DNA of 43,079 nucleotides from an uncultured Saprospiraceae bacterium (GTDB taxonomy: Bacteria > Bacteroidota > Bacteroidia > Chitinophagales > Saprospiraceae), in contig CALLXF010000046.1 of NCBI GenBank assembly GCA_938015805.1, positions 1 through 43,079 on the forward strand, given 5' to 3'. The notes beneath the pieces are model-generated. The model did not search any database. It was not told the DNA's origin and saw only the letters and a program-made list of their open reading frames with translations. The first letter of the stretch is position 1. Every line of letters starts with the position of its first letter. Positions 24,637 to 33,736 of the stretch are shown here, one piece after another. The position numbers were made by a program, and so were the translations under genes.

Positions 24637-27258
24637 ATGAAGGCTAATGATATAAGAAGTACTTTCCTCGATTTTTTTAAATCTAAAGACCATGATATTG
24701 TTGCATCCGCACCGATCGTAGTAAAAAATGATCCTACGCTTATGTTTAATAATGCGGGGATGAACCAGTTTAAAGATTACTTCCTCGGTACTAAAGATCC
24801 TAAAAACAGAAGAATAGCCGATACACAAAAGTGTCTTAGGGTCTCAGGTAAGCATAATGATCTAGAAGAGGTCGGTATAGATTCTTATCATCATACCATG
24901 TTTGAGATGCTTGGAAATTGGTCCTTTGGGGATTATTTTAAACAGGAAGCGATCGATTGGGCATGGGAACTATTGACGGAAGTCTATAAACTAGATAAGG
25001 AACGATTATACATCAGTGTTTTTGGAGGTGATACTAATGAGGGCTTAGGAAGAGATAATGAGGCCGCGGAAATATGGAAAAAACATGTAGATCCAGATCG
25101 TATTTTATACTGTGGTAAAAAAGATAATTTCTGGGAGATGGGAGATACAGGTCCATGTGGTCCGTGCTCAGAAATCCATGTAGACATGCGGGCCGACGAG
25201 GAAAGAGCAAAGGTTCCCGGAAAGGATTTAGTAAACGAGGACCATCCACTGGTAATAGAAATATGGAATCTGGTTTTTATCCAGTTTAATAGAAAAGCAA
25301 ATGGAAAACTAGAGGATTTACCTGCAAAACATATCGATACAGGGATGGGTTTTGAGAGACTCGCAATGGCTATCCAGGGTAAAGAGTCTAATTATGATAC
25401 TGATGTTTTTACTCCTTTTATAGAGCTCATAGAAAAACAAAGCGGTATAAAATATACAGGTAGTTATGATCTAACTGCAAAGACGGATATCGCTATGAGA
25501 GTCATATCTGATCATCTAAGAGCGGTAAGTTTTACGATTGCCGACGGCGAATTACCATCTAATAACGGTGCTGGATATGTGATACGTAGGATACTCCGTA
25601 GAGCCGTCCGATATTACTATTCTTTCTTAGATATAAAAGAGCCATTTATTTACAAGTTAGTAGAGCCTTTAGGCGAATTTTTTAAAGACGTTTTTCCAGA
25701 GCTGGAAGCTCAGCATGGTTTTGTGGCTAAAGTGATAGAGGAAGAAGAAAAATCATTTTTGAGAACCTTAGCTGGCGGTCTAAAGAGATTAGATAGCGTA
25801 AGTCTCAGTGATGGTCGCCTAGATGGTAGCGTTGCATTTGAACTATATGACACCTATGGTTTTCCGATCGACCTGACTAGACTGATCGCTGCAGAGAAAG
25901 GGTGGACGATAGATGAATCCGGTTTTGAGAAAGCTTTAAACGAACAAAAAGAAAGAGGTCGTAAAGATGCACAGAGAGAAACGGGTGACTGGATTATTAT
26001 CAACGATAATAATGAGGTATCCTTTATAGGATATGATCATCACACAACCAAAAACGCATCGATCATCAGACATCGTACCATTACAGAAAAAGGAAAAGAG
26101 TTATATCAAATCGTACTTAGCGAGACTCCTTTTTATGCAGAAGGTGGTGGACAAATCGGAGATACAGGAACCTTAGAGATTGGAGATGAGATCATCCAAG
26201 TCTTAGATACTAAGAAAGAGAATGACTTGATCATTCATTTTGTAGATAAACTCCCAGCGGATATGTCAGCGACTATAGAAGGGAGGATAGATCGATCTCG
26301 TAGAGCTCAGATAGAAAATAATCACTCCGCTACTCATTTATTGCATGCCGCTTTACGTCAGGTACTAGGAACGCATGTACAGCAAAAAGGATCGCTAGTT
26401 AAAGGAGATGCTTTTAGATTTGATTTTTCTCATTTCCAGAAAATGTCTGATGAGGAAATAGCCTCGGTGGAGAAAATTACCAATCAAAAAATAAGAGAAA
26501 ATATAAAGCTCGGCGAGCATAGAAGCATCTCTATCGAGGAGGCAAAAGATGCAGGAGCTATGATGTTATTTGGAGAGAAGTATGGCGATTATGTACGCAT
26601 GATCACCTTTGATCCAGATTATTCTAGAGAGTTGTGCGGAGGATGTCATGTAGATTTTACTGGTAAAATAGGATTGCTAAAAATTACTAGTGAGTCGGGA
26701 ATAGCTGCGGGAGTAAGAAGGATAGAAGCGGTTACCGCTGATGCAGCAGAGAAATATGTAAATCATAAATTATCAGAATTAGATGAAGTAAAGGCATTAT
26801 TTAAAAGTCCTCAAAGTCCTGCTACATCAGTTGCCGACCTGCAGGAGGAAAACAAATTGCTCAAAAAAGAGTTAGAGAAACTAATGGTCCTGAAAGCAGG
26901 AAATGTAAAAGGTGATCTAATCGCCAATGCTAAAACTATAAGTGATACTAAAGTGATCGCAGCTAGAGTAGACCTAGATTCAAAATCGGCAAAAACCCTA
27001 GCCCATAATATCGAAAAAGAAATCGGAAATGGTGTCGTTTTACTCGGACTAGAGTCAGAAGGGAAAGCCCAGCTGATGTTACTGATTAGTAAAGAACTGA
27101 CAGAGTCCAAAGGGTGGAATGCTGGAACGATGATTAGAGAATTATCAAAAGAAATAAATGGTGGAGGCGGTGGACAGGCTTTCTTTGCTACAGCAGGTGG
27201 ATCTAAGGCAGATGGCCTAGAAACTGCCATTAATAAATTAGAAACATTATTAAATTAA
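24637..27258 (+). CDS. alaS: Alanine--tRNA ligase
   Basis: AlaRS charges tRNA-Ala and edits mischarged Ser/Gly. All modules are visible over 873 residues (E. coli 876). The class II catalytic core starts with STFLDFFKSKDH and contains NNAGMNQFKDYFLG and DTGMGFERL. The tRNA-recognition domain follows, then the editing domain with the zinc motifs NNHSATHLLHAAL and CGGCHV, and the C-terminal oligomerisation domain with the glycine-rich GGGGGQAFFATAGG. The ATG at 24637 matches family N-termini. It heads a unit with two small genes spaced by four and two bases. Confidence 0.98.
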   Translation: MKANDIRSTFLDFFKSKDHDIVASAPIVVKNDPTLMFNNAGMNQFKDYFLGTKDPKNRRIADTQKCLRVSGKHNDLEEVGIDSYHHTMFEMLGNWSFGDYFKQEAIDWAWELLTEVYKLDKERLYISVFGGDTNEGLGRDNEAAEIWKKHVDPDRILYCGKKDNFWEMGDTGPCGPCSEIHVDMRADEERAKVPGKDLVNEDHPLVIEIWNLVFIQFNRKANGKLEDLPAKHIDTGMGFERLAMAIQGKESNYDTDVFTPFIELIEKQSGIKYTGSYDLTAKTDIAMRVISDHLRAVSFTIADGELPSNNGAGYVIRRILRRAVRYYYSFLDIKEPFIYKLVEPLGEFFKDVFPELEAQHGFVAKVIEEEEKSFLRTLAGGLKRLDSVSLSDGRLDGSVAFELYDTYGFPIDLTRLIAAEKGWTIDESGFEKALNEQKERGRKDAQRETGDWIIINDNNEVSFIGYDHHTTKNASIIRHRTITEKGKELYQIVLSETPFYAEGGGQIGDTGTLEIGDEIIQVLDTKKENDLIIHFVDKLPADMSATIEGRIDRSRRAQIENNHSATHLLHAALRQVLGTHVQQKGSLVKGDAFRFDFSHFQKMSDEEIASVEKITNQKIRENIKLGEHRSISIEEAKDAGAMMLFGEKYGDYVRMITFDPDYSRELCGGCHVDFTGKIGLLKITSESGIAAGVRRIEAVTADAAEKYVNHKLSELDEVKALFKSPQSPATSVADLQEENKLLKKELEKLMVLKAGNVKGDLIANAKTISDTKVIAARVDLDSKSAKTLAHNIEKEIGNGVVLLGLESEGKAQLMLLISKELTESKGWNAGTMIRELSKEINGGGGGQAFFATAGGSKADGLETAINKLETLLN

Positions 27259-27262
27259 AATT

Positions 27263-27655
27263 ATGAAATCGATATACCTTTTATTTTCTCTTGCCATTTT
27301 AATCTCTTCTTGCAATAAGAAAAATGCAGAGATGGTTGCTGATGCTCCAGTTTCCGAGATAAAATCCGTGATCAACGAAAATCCAGTAAAAAGTTTAGTA
27401 AAAGAAACCACTTTGCCGGATTGTCTAGAGGAATATAATGATATAAAAATGATGGGTGATGTAAAAGGGACATTAGTAATGGTGACCAGAGTGCTGATGA
27501 TCAGTTTTGGGGATTCGGGAAGATTAAATCCATGTAACTTACCTGAAGGATTTGCAGAAGGAGATAATGTTACGTTTAGTGGTGTCGTTAAGGAATCACC
27601 TAAAGGAGTAAGACTTGCGGGAACACCATTTAAATTGACTCATATTTCTAAATAG
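27263..27655 (+). CDS. Small lipoprotein of unknown function
   Basis: The lipoprotein signal peptide ends at Cys17 (AILISSC). The mature part is about 113 residues, with two further cysteines (TLPDCLEEY and LNPCNLPEGF) that could form a disulphide. It ends in a short beta-rich segment (DNVTFSGVVKESP, GTPFKLTHI) reminiscent of small OB-like lipoproteins. No known family was recognised. It begins four bases after alaS and ends two bases before the next gene, so all three should be co-transcribed. Confidence 0.8.
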   Translation: MKSIYLLFSLAILISSCNKKNAEMVADAPVSEIKSVINENPVKSLVKETTLPDCLEEYNDIKMMGDVKGTLVMVTRVLMISFGDSGRLNPCNLPEGFAEGDNVTFSGVVKESPKGVRLAGTPFKLTHISK

Positions 27656-27657
27656 TA

Positions 27658-28521
27658 ATGGCAGATCAGTTGATACGATTAGGAGGTGTTCCTGAGCACT
27701 TTAATTTACCCGTTCATCTTGCCATGGAAAGAGGTGATTTTAAATCTAGAGGTATAGACTTACAGTGGAATACTTATCCAGGGGGCACGGGTCAGATGAC
27801 TAAGGCCTTGAGAGATGGAGAAGTAGATGCTTGCATTTTACTTACAGAAGGTGTCATAAAAGATATCATAAAAGGAAATGCCGCTAAGATTGTATCGGTA
27901 TATATAAACACTCCGTTAAACTGGGGTGTACATACAGGAGTAAATAATACGCTGGCTAACTATAATGATATTTTTGATAAACGGTATGCTATAAGCAGAT
28001 TTGGTTCTGGGTCTAATCTGATGGCGGTTGTAGATGCAAACAGTAAAGGACACGAGATAGATAAAGATCAGTTTGTAGTGATAAAAAATCTAGAAGGAGC
28101 ATTAGAGTCGCTTACCGCGAATGAATCAGATGTTTTCTATTGGGAAAAATATACTACTAAACCTTATGTCGATAAAGGGATATTAAAGAGAGTGGGAGAG
28201 TATCTTACGCCTTGGCCTTGTTTTGTAATTGCTGTGCGGGATGAGGTCTTAGAAAAACATCCTGATGATATCATCCGGATGTTACGCACGATCCACGATA
28301 GTTGTGATCAGTTTATGCTTGATCCTAATTCTGCAATAGATCTCGTGAGCAAGCGATACGCACAAAAACAAAAAGACGTCGAGAGATGGTTCCATTCTAC
28401 GGAGTGGGCCATACACGGATGGGTCAGTAATAAGATGATCGACAGTGTAGTCTATAATCTCAAAGTTGCTAATATCATAGAAGAGGACGAAGACATTCCA
28501 GAGCTGATCTGGAGAAGATAG
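27658..28521 (+). CDS. Signal-less substrate-binding-fold protein (NMT1/SsuA-like)
   Basis: The sequence follows the type 2 periplasmic-binding fold of the NMT1/THI5/SsuA group: GVPEHFNLPVHLAMERGDFKSRGIDL, a ligand-loop-like YPGGTGQMTKALRDGEVDACILLTEG, SRFGSGSNLMAV, and a C-terminal lobe with WPCFVIAVRDEVLEKHPDDI. At 287 residues it is full length but starts directly with MADQLIRLGG, with no signal peptide or lipobox, and no ABC permease or ATPase gene lies beside it. It therefore seems to work in the cytosol, as a ligand sensor or an enzyme of the THI5 type. It resembles the cytosolic Ca3427-like group, but the ligand is unknown. Confidence 0.82.
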   Translation: MADQLIRLGGVPEHFNLPVHLAMERGDFKSRGIDLQWNTYPGGTGQMTKALRDGEVDACILLTEGVIKDIIKGNAAKIVSVYINTPLNWGVHTGVNNTLANYNDIFDKRYAISRFGSGSNLMAVVDANSKGHEIDKDQFVVIKNLEGALESLTANESDVFYWEKYTTKPYVDKGILKRVGEYLTPWPCFVIAVRDEVLEKHPDDIIRMLRTIHDSCDQFMLDPNSAIDLVSKRYAQKQKDVERWFHSTEWAIHGWVSNKMIDSVVYNLKVANIIEEDEDIPELIWRR

Positions 28522-28573
28522 TTTAAGTCAGATATAAGTCCATCATAAATTTCCGTTGCGTTATTAAATACAC

Positions 28574-30832
28574 CTACCACTTATAATCTGCTTTAACTCT
28601 AATCATGTAATTACGAGGTAAGCCAGGATATAAATACCGAGGTAAATTACTCCCAAAACTTCTCGGATTTACAGCAATCATAGAAGCGTATTTTGTATCC
28701 AGTATGTTTTGTACGGTTCCTTCTATACTTAGATTCCAGTGTTGATTATTATTTAATAATCTTACGCCTAAAATTATATCTACTAGTTGGTATCCATCGA
28801 CGGAGATATTATTTTGATCATTGGCAAAAGTCTGACCGATCATCTGATGAGAGATAGTCCCATATAATTTTTCCGATTCGTATCTCACTGACGTATTCCA
28901 TTTATGTGCAGGATTACCGGGCAGTGTATTACCACCGAGATCGATGTCGTTATTTATAAATTCCTGAAAACGATGTGGAGCATACTGATAATTGGTTTGA
29001 ATTTTCAAATTATTATTACCACTTAGGTAAAAGTGCTTACTTAGGGCTACTTCTATTCCGGGATGTCTAGTCTGTCCCGCATTTCTGCCTACAAAAGCAT
29101 CCTCTCCGATTCTTTCTGCAACCAGTAAATTAGTAATCCACATATAGTACAGAGATAAATCTATCTCTGTACCGAATGGTAGTATACCTCTGTATCCCAC
29201 CTCTGCATTCCAACCAGTTTCTGGTTGGATATCAGGATTGATTTGTCCATCCGGAGTTAAGGTCTCGGATAAGGTAGGAGCAGAAAATCCATGAGAAAAA
29301 CTAGCGTAGTAGATCTTGTCATCACTCGGTTTATAACTAATCGATAACCTGGGACTGATGACAGGGTCAAAAGTATAGTCTCCACTTTGATCTATACTGT
29401 CCGCATAAAATCTATCCTTTAAATCATAGTTTGTAAAATTTAGATTTACTCCAGCGTTTACAGAAAACTGATTCCAGGAATGATCTCCTTCTAAAAATAG
29501 ATTTGCATATTTTCTTTGTTCGTAATTATCGGATAGGATATCTCCTTGACCATTATCTAGAGTTACGTAAGTTGCGTAAGATTCATTTTCTTTAAACAGT
29601 TCGGAACCGAGAGTTATAGAGGTGCGATCAAAACTTTTAGTCAGTCTTGAACGGATACCCATATTGATCGCGATCTGGTTAAGGACATTAAAAGGACGTC
29701 GCTCATCGTTTTCAAAGGTGTTTAAAAATCCAGTGATATTACTGCTCCATCTTTCCTCAGATTCATACTGATAGGACATGCCGATCTGTGTTTTTTGATA
29801 TTCCTCTTTTCCACGAGCTGCAGCCCAGTTACCAGCAGCAGCAGATGGAATAGTCTCATAATCTTCTATATTTAGAGCACTAGGTATAAAGGCATCTACA
29901 TCGGTAAGATTAGCAAAAACACTGACTACTGATCTTCCCGAATTTAGCTCATAAAACCCAGTAAAATTTTGTCGCATTAGGGTGTTGTTATCCCGATATC
30001 CATTCGTGGATAAGAGGTTATGATTTAGAGAGATGCGACTACGTCTAGTGAGTTGTGAGCTTATACCATGGCTGGTAGAGACTGTATTATATGACCCGTA
30101 AGATACATCAGAAATTATACGGTTGCCTTTTTCTTGGTTTGTCTTAGTTCGGTAATGTATGACACCTCCTAGTGCTGCTCCGTGACGACTTGCAGATGGA
30201 CCTTTGTATATATCGATATGATCGACGATACTAAGATTTAGATCTTCGAGGTTTGTTTCTCCGATTCCATTTGTGAGAGGAATGTCATTTAAGTAAGCTC
30301 TGATTTTGGTAGTGGAAAATGGTGATCTACTACCTATTCCTCTGATAGTAATCCGATTTGTATTTAAGGCTCCAGCATGCATGTAAAGGCCAGGAATGTT
30401 ATTGTAAAGTTTTTGAGGATTGTTAGGGGAGAGTTGCTGGATGTCCGATGAGGTAATTTCAGAGTAATTAGATGATTTAAGATATTTTGCTTTAATGGTT
30501 ATCGGATGAGAGTGAATGAGATCTAAATTTTCCGATAAGTATATGTTAATTTTTTCTTTATTATTTCCCTTAACAGTTACTGTGTTATATCCCACATAGC
30601 TTACTTTTATTTCGTTTCTTCCTTTTTGGTCTATCTTAAAATTACCGTCTATATCCGTGATCGTACTGTTTATAATATTACCATCATTGTAAATATTTAC
30701 GCTCGCACCTATTAAACCTTTATTCGTTTTCTGATTCATTACTTTACCCGTAATCACTTGTGCGGATAGGTATTGGGTTAAACCCAATATTATCAAAATA
30801 ATAAATGCACACTTGTAAATTCTCATCATCAC
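28574..30832 (-). CDS. TonB-dependent outer-membrane receptor
   Basis: The protein imports a ligand across the outer membrane using TonB energy. It has a signal peptide (FIILIILGLTQYLSAQ), then a carboxypeptidase-regulatory-like domain (VITGKVMNQKTNKGLIGASVNIY, DGNFKID, VSYVGY; about 25-105). The plug follows (SEITSSDIQQLSPNNPQKLYNNIPGLYM, RITIRGIGSRS, IDIYKGPSASRHGAALGGVIHYRT), then a barrel ending in IRVKADYKW with a terminal aromatic residue. The length of 752 is typical of siderophore- or vitamin-type receptors rather than SusC. No SusD gene is adjacent, so polysaccharide uptake is unlikely. The substrate cannot be assigned. It is convergent with the substrate-binding-fold gene, 52 bases away. 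Confidence 0.93.
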   Translation of the reverse strand: MMMRIYKCAFIILIILGLTQYLSAQVITGKVMNQKTNKGLIGASVNIYNDGNIINSTITDIDGNFKIDQKGRNEIKVSYVGYNTVTVKGNNKEKINIYLSENLDLIHSHPITIKAKYLKSSNYSEITSSDIQQLSPNNPQKLYNNIPGLYMHAGALNTNRITIRGIGSRSPFSTTKIRAYLNDIPLTNGIGETNLEDLNLSIVDHIDIYKGPSASRHGAALGGVIHYRTKTNQEKGNRIISDVSYGSYNTVSTSHGISSQLTRRSRISLNHNLLSTNGYRDNNTLMRQNFTGFYELNSGRSVVSVFANLTDVDAFIPSALNIEDYETIPSAAAGNWAAARGKEEYQKTQIGMSYQYESEERWSSNITGFLNTFENDERRPFNVLNQIAINMGIRSRLTKSFDRTSITLGSELFKENESYATYVTLDNGQGDILSDNYEQRKYANLFLEGDHSWNQFSVNAGVNLNFTNYDLKDRFYADSIDQSGDYTFDPVISPRLSISYKPSDDKIYYASFSHGFSAPTLSETLTPDGQINPDIQPETGWNAEVGYRGILPFGTEIDLSLYYMWITNLLVAERIGEDAFVGRNAGQTRHPGIEVALSKHFYLSGNNNLKIQTNYQYAPHRFQEFINNDIDLGGNTLPGNPAHKWNTSVRYESEKLYGTISHQMIGQTFANDQNNISVDGYQLVDIILGVRLLNNNQHWNLSIEGTVQNILDTKYASMIAVNPRSFGSNLPRYLYPGLPRNYMIRVKADYKW

Positions 30833-30914
30833 TTTACATTAAAGTTACCATAAAATCAAAGCGTAAATATAGAGGAAAGGATCATTGCAATAGACATGTC
30901 CATGGACATTAGTT

Positions 30915-31256
30915 ATGGTGTTACAGAGATATTTTTTGTATAATGTTTTTATTAAAACGGTAAGATTGTTTTACGTTTTAGGTTGTTATGGATGGGCAAG
31001 ATACTTACATCCAGCTGAAGCAGGAATTATCTGTGAGGAAGAAATTGTTACTACCTATGCTACTCGTATAGATAAGCACAAGAGAGACGGTACGGTAAGG
31101 GCAGAATCTGCAAGTCAAGTTCCACATGCAAATGAGTTTATGTCTTATGAAATGCGAGGTAGTAATCATGTCCAGATGAAGAATGATGGAAATATTGGTG
31201 TGTTACTTCCCTTGTTTTATAGTGGGGGAGCATTGACTTATTTTGAAATAGACTAA
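30915..31256 (+). pseudogene. Remnant reading frame, 3' end of a larger gene
   Basis: The 113-codon frame has no signal peptide or credible N-terminus. An in-frame stop lies eight codons upstream, and the first 25 residues look like translated non-coding DNA. From about residue 30 it becomes protein-like: EEEIVTTYATRIDKHKRDG, TVRAESASQVPHANEFM, and a conserved-looking GSNHVQMKNDGNIGVLLPLF. The 'SNHxQMxND' pattern recalls C-terminal tails of some alpha/beta-hydrolase or esterase-like proteins. It is best read as the surviving 3' end of such a gene. It ends two codons before the PQQ-propeller lipoprotein frame. A short real gene cannot be excluded. Confidence 0.45.
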
Positions 31257-31270
31257 ATTTGATACGAACT

Positions 31271-32500
31271 ATGACTATAAATTATTATTACATACTAGGT
31301 TGCTTTCTCTTATTGGGATTTTCTTGTTCAGAAACACCCGATTTAGGAGAGACTTTAGACTTAACCTATCAGACAAAAAGTACTTATGGCTATGACTTGA
31401 TATGGGAAACCGCTCTTCATGAAGATTCTTCCAGAATATTTTTCTCGCACAGAAATGTATTAGCAGAAGGACTTGTGTTTTATGGTAGAGATTATGGAGC
31501 CATGCCTGGTTCAGGTTTTGGAGACGAAATGGTTGCTCTGGATAAAAGTACGGGACAACAAAAATGGACTTTTCATGAAAGCAACTGGAGAACCGTGTAT
31601 TCACCATTAGTAATAGATGGATATGCTTATTACGAATTGCTAAATCGATGTGTAAAGTTGGATTTAGAATCAGGTGATCCGGTTTGGATCAGTGATGAAG
31701 CAGAGGCAAATATGAGAAGGTTAAAGGATACCGATTTTGGAACACTAGTGACTACTGTAAGTTATGGTGGCGGCTTTGCTTATCGTAATGATATTATCGA
31801 GATAAATAAAGAGACGGGAGAGATTGATGTTTTAAAATCATTAGTGAGTGATGATGATTTTTATCATTATGTAGATCACCCGCAGCTTTTTTATAATGAA
31901 AAAGGTGAGAAGATATTACTTTATCTGTACGAACGAGTAATTTATACCCCATCCCAAAGGCATATAGATTTAGTAAGATTTAATATTACTAAAGATTCTT
32001 TAGAATGGAAGGTTAGTGATTTTGGATATACATTTGAATCTGGAACAGAGACGTCTCCTATCATCAAAGATGAAAGGTTATACGTTCATTTAGTAAGAGA
32101 TATTCTTTGTTTTGATCTTCACACAGGTGAGCTACTATGGAAAAATGAGTATAATTTCACCAATTTTGATTTGACTAATTTTATAATAAATGATGGAATT
32201 CTAAACTCTATATCCGATGAAGGACATGTCGTAGGAATCGATATAGAGACCGGCCAGCAAAAATATTTTTTTGATAACGGAGCTATGGGTGGTGGGATAA
32301 CCTATTATGATGGACGACTTTTTTATGCCAGCGAAGATCTGTTTATTCTTAATCATCAGACCGGTCAGGTAATGCATGAAATAAGAACAAAAAATGGTGG
32401 AGGGGCTTTCTTCGGAAATAAAGTAGTGATAGATGAGGAAACAGAAATCATGTACGTACAGGATGGATACTTTATGCAAGCGATAAAAATTCCAGAGTAG
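31271..32500 (+). CDS. PQQ-like beta-propeller lipoprotein
   Basis: A lipoprotein signal peptide ends at Cys19 (FLLLGFSC) when the ATG at 31271 is used; the TTG four codons upstream is less likely. The mature protein of about 390 residues shows the repeated blade pattern of PQQ-binding-like propellers: MVALDKSTGQQKWTF, CVKLDLESGDPVW, ILCFDLHTGELLWKNEY, VVGIDIETGQQKYFF, LFILNHQTGQVMHEI. It lacks the Trp-docking quinoprotein residues that would support catalysis, so a structural or binding role at the outer membrane is more likely. A strong terminator follows. Confidence 0.88.
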   Translation: MTINYYYILGCFLLLGFSCSETPDLGETLDLTYQTKSTYGYDLIWETALHEDSSRIFFSHRNVLAEGLVFYGRDYGAMPGSGFGDEMVALDKSTGQQKWTFHESNWRTVYSPLVIDGYAYYELLNRCVKLDLESGDPVWISDEAEANMRRLKDTDFGTLVTTVSYGGGFAYRNDIIEINKETGEIDVLKSLVSDDDFYHYVDHPQLFYNEKGEKILLYLYERVIYTPSQRHIDLVRFNITKDSLEWKVSDFGYTFESGTETSPIIKDERLYVHLVRDILCFDLHTGELLWKNEYNFTNFDLTNFIINDGILNSISDEGHVVGIDIETGQQKYFFDNGAMGGGITYYDGRLFYASEDLFILNHQTGQVMHEIRTKNGGGAFFGNKVVIDEETEIMYVQDGYFMQAIKIPE

Positions 32501-32525
32501 GAAATTGATAATTATATTAAGATTA

Positions 32526-32558
32526 AAAAAGGGGGACGTTGGATTCGTCCCCCTTTTT
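32526..32558. terminator. Bidirectional terminator between the propeller lipoprotein and DsbA-family genes
   Basis: AAAAAGGGGGACG and CGTCCCCCTTTTT pair perfectly over 13 bases around a seven-base loop. The flanking A and T tracts make it functional in both directions. Confidence 0.93.
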
Positions 32559-32599
32559 ATAAATGTATGGTCATCAATTGTAAATCAAATAACAAATCT

Positions 32600-33271
32600 T
32601 TAAAGGACCTTATCGATCGTAGCAATCATTTGATCTTTGGTTGCATATCCTTTAGCGACGACGACATATTTATCCCCGACTTGTAAAATGAGTGTTGGGA
32701 AACTCGTGACTCCTAACTTAGCCGAACGAGCAAAATCTGCTTTTACCAGTTCTTTCATCATCGGTGATTCAAAAGCTTCGTCAAAAAAAGTTTTATCAAA
32801 ACCTATCTTATCTAGTATTGAATGATAGGAAGTGGCTAGATGCATGTTTTTATTGTCTACATAAAAAGCCTTTTGTGCTTCTTTAAAAAACATAAATGCT
32901 TTTTCTGCGTCTACAGATCTTACGATAACCGTTGCTCTACTAGGCGGTTCCGTGTCGTAAGTGATCTGACCATTATCCAGGATGTCGTAGGTAAATGGAA
33001 GTCCAGATGCCTTGTGTACATCTTCCCAGTGATGTGTCAGGAAGTTTTTAAGATCAGTCATCGTCTCCGTATTGTAAGGTCTTAACCCTCCTAATACCAC
33101 TTCGAATTCTAATTTATCTTTATAATGTTCTTTAACAGCGGCTAAGTTTTCTGAAATACCATAACACCATGAACACATAGGGTCACCTACATAAATGAGT
33201 TTATGGTCTTGAGAGAATGATTGGTTCATAAATAAACTAATGAAAATTGATACGTAAAAAAATCGGTTCAT
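32600..33271 (-). CDS. Exported DsbA-family thioredoxin-fold protein (FrnE-like)
   Basis: A signal peptide (FFYVSIFISLFMNQSFSQ) is followed by a DSBA-like thioredoxin fold. The active-site CSWC (Cys33 and Cys36 from the chosen start) lies in VGDPMCSWCYG, the sequence typical of the FrnE-like/2-hydroxychromene-isomerase-related branch. The cis-proline loop is VTSFPTLIL. The helical insertion (80-170) includes HHWEDVHKASGLPF. The ATG at 33271 is preferred, because the seven extra residues from the next upstream ATG add nothing to the signal peptide. It probably acts as a periplasmic thiol oxidoreductase. No DsbB-like partner is nearby. Downstream of its stop lies a bidirectional terminator. Confidence 0.9.
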   Translation of the reverse strand: MNRFFYVSIFISLFMNQSFSQDHKLIYVGDPMCSWCYGISENLAAVKEHYKDKLEFEVVLGGLRPYNTETMTDLKNFLTHHWEDVHKASGLPFTYDILDNGQITYDTEPPSRATVIVRSVDAEKAFMFFKEAQKAFYVDNKNMHLATSYHSILDKIGFDKTFFDEAFESPMMKELVKADFARSAKLGVTSFPTLILQVGDKYVVVAKGYATKDQMIATIDKVL

Positions 33272-33394
33272 AAATACTGAATAAATTAACAAGTGGGATA
33301 TTTATCTGCTACTAAGTTTAAACGTATAACATAATTTAATTGTGCTTTACATCTCGACAATCCACATGGAAATTCTCCAGTGGCATCTTAACTA

Positions 33395-33725
33395 TTAGCG
33401 AATATCTTTATCTCCCTTTAAATTTGTGCTAACAATTTTTACAAAGGTATGTTTAATTATCTCCCCAATATTCCATTCTGCAAGAGCATCAGTAATCGCC
33501 CCATTGTATACTGATACGTTTTTTAGCTTTTATTTCTATCGGTGTGATAGTAACAGAATGATCTAGCATTTCCCAGGTCCTAATCACTGATTTATGTTCT
33601 ACTAATCCTCAAGAAGTCTTCGTAAACCTAAACTGAGTCGTAAACTATGGATTTACAAACGCTTCAAATACTTCAAGTTTCGGTTTGCTGATGAGCATAG
33701 CAGATTCGGCGTAAGCCTCTTTATA
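33395..33725 (-). pseudogene. Decayed SRPBCC / AHSA1-domain protein gene
   Basis: On the minus strand the non-coding stretch translates as SRPBCC/AHSA1-like sequence interrupted by lesions. KEAYAESAMLISKPKLEVF, then EAFVNP, a TAG stop, FTTQFRFTKTS, a TGA stop, then SVIRTWEMLDHSVTITPIE and IKAKKRISIQWGDY all lie in one frame. After a frameshift the next frame gives IIKHTFVKIVSTNLKGDKDI and stops. This matches the family order MLI-KPVxEVFEAFVDPxxTTxFWFTKSSG, W-E-M-x-x-x-S-V, NKRIxIEW, TFVxITNxGFKGDxDE. The first stop falls at a Glu/Ala position and the second where GGA (Gly) would become TGA. The start codon and the C-terminal part are missing, so the gene is dead. Confidence 0.85.
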
Positions 33726-33736
33726 CTAACCGATAA

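Noticed and set aside
26811-27230. 139-codon minus-strand frame inside alaS
   Set aside because: Antisense to the conserved C-terminal domain of alaS, with low-complexity Pro/Ser translation; a shadow frame.
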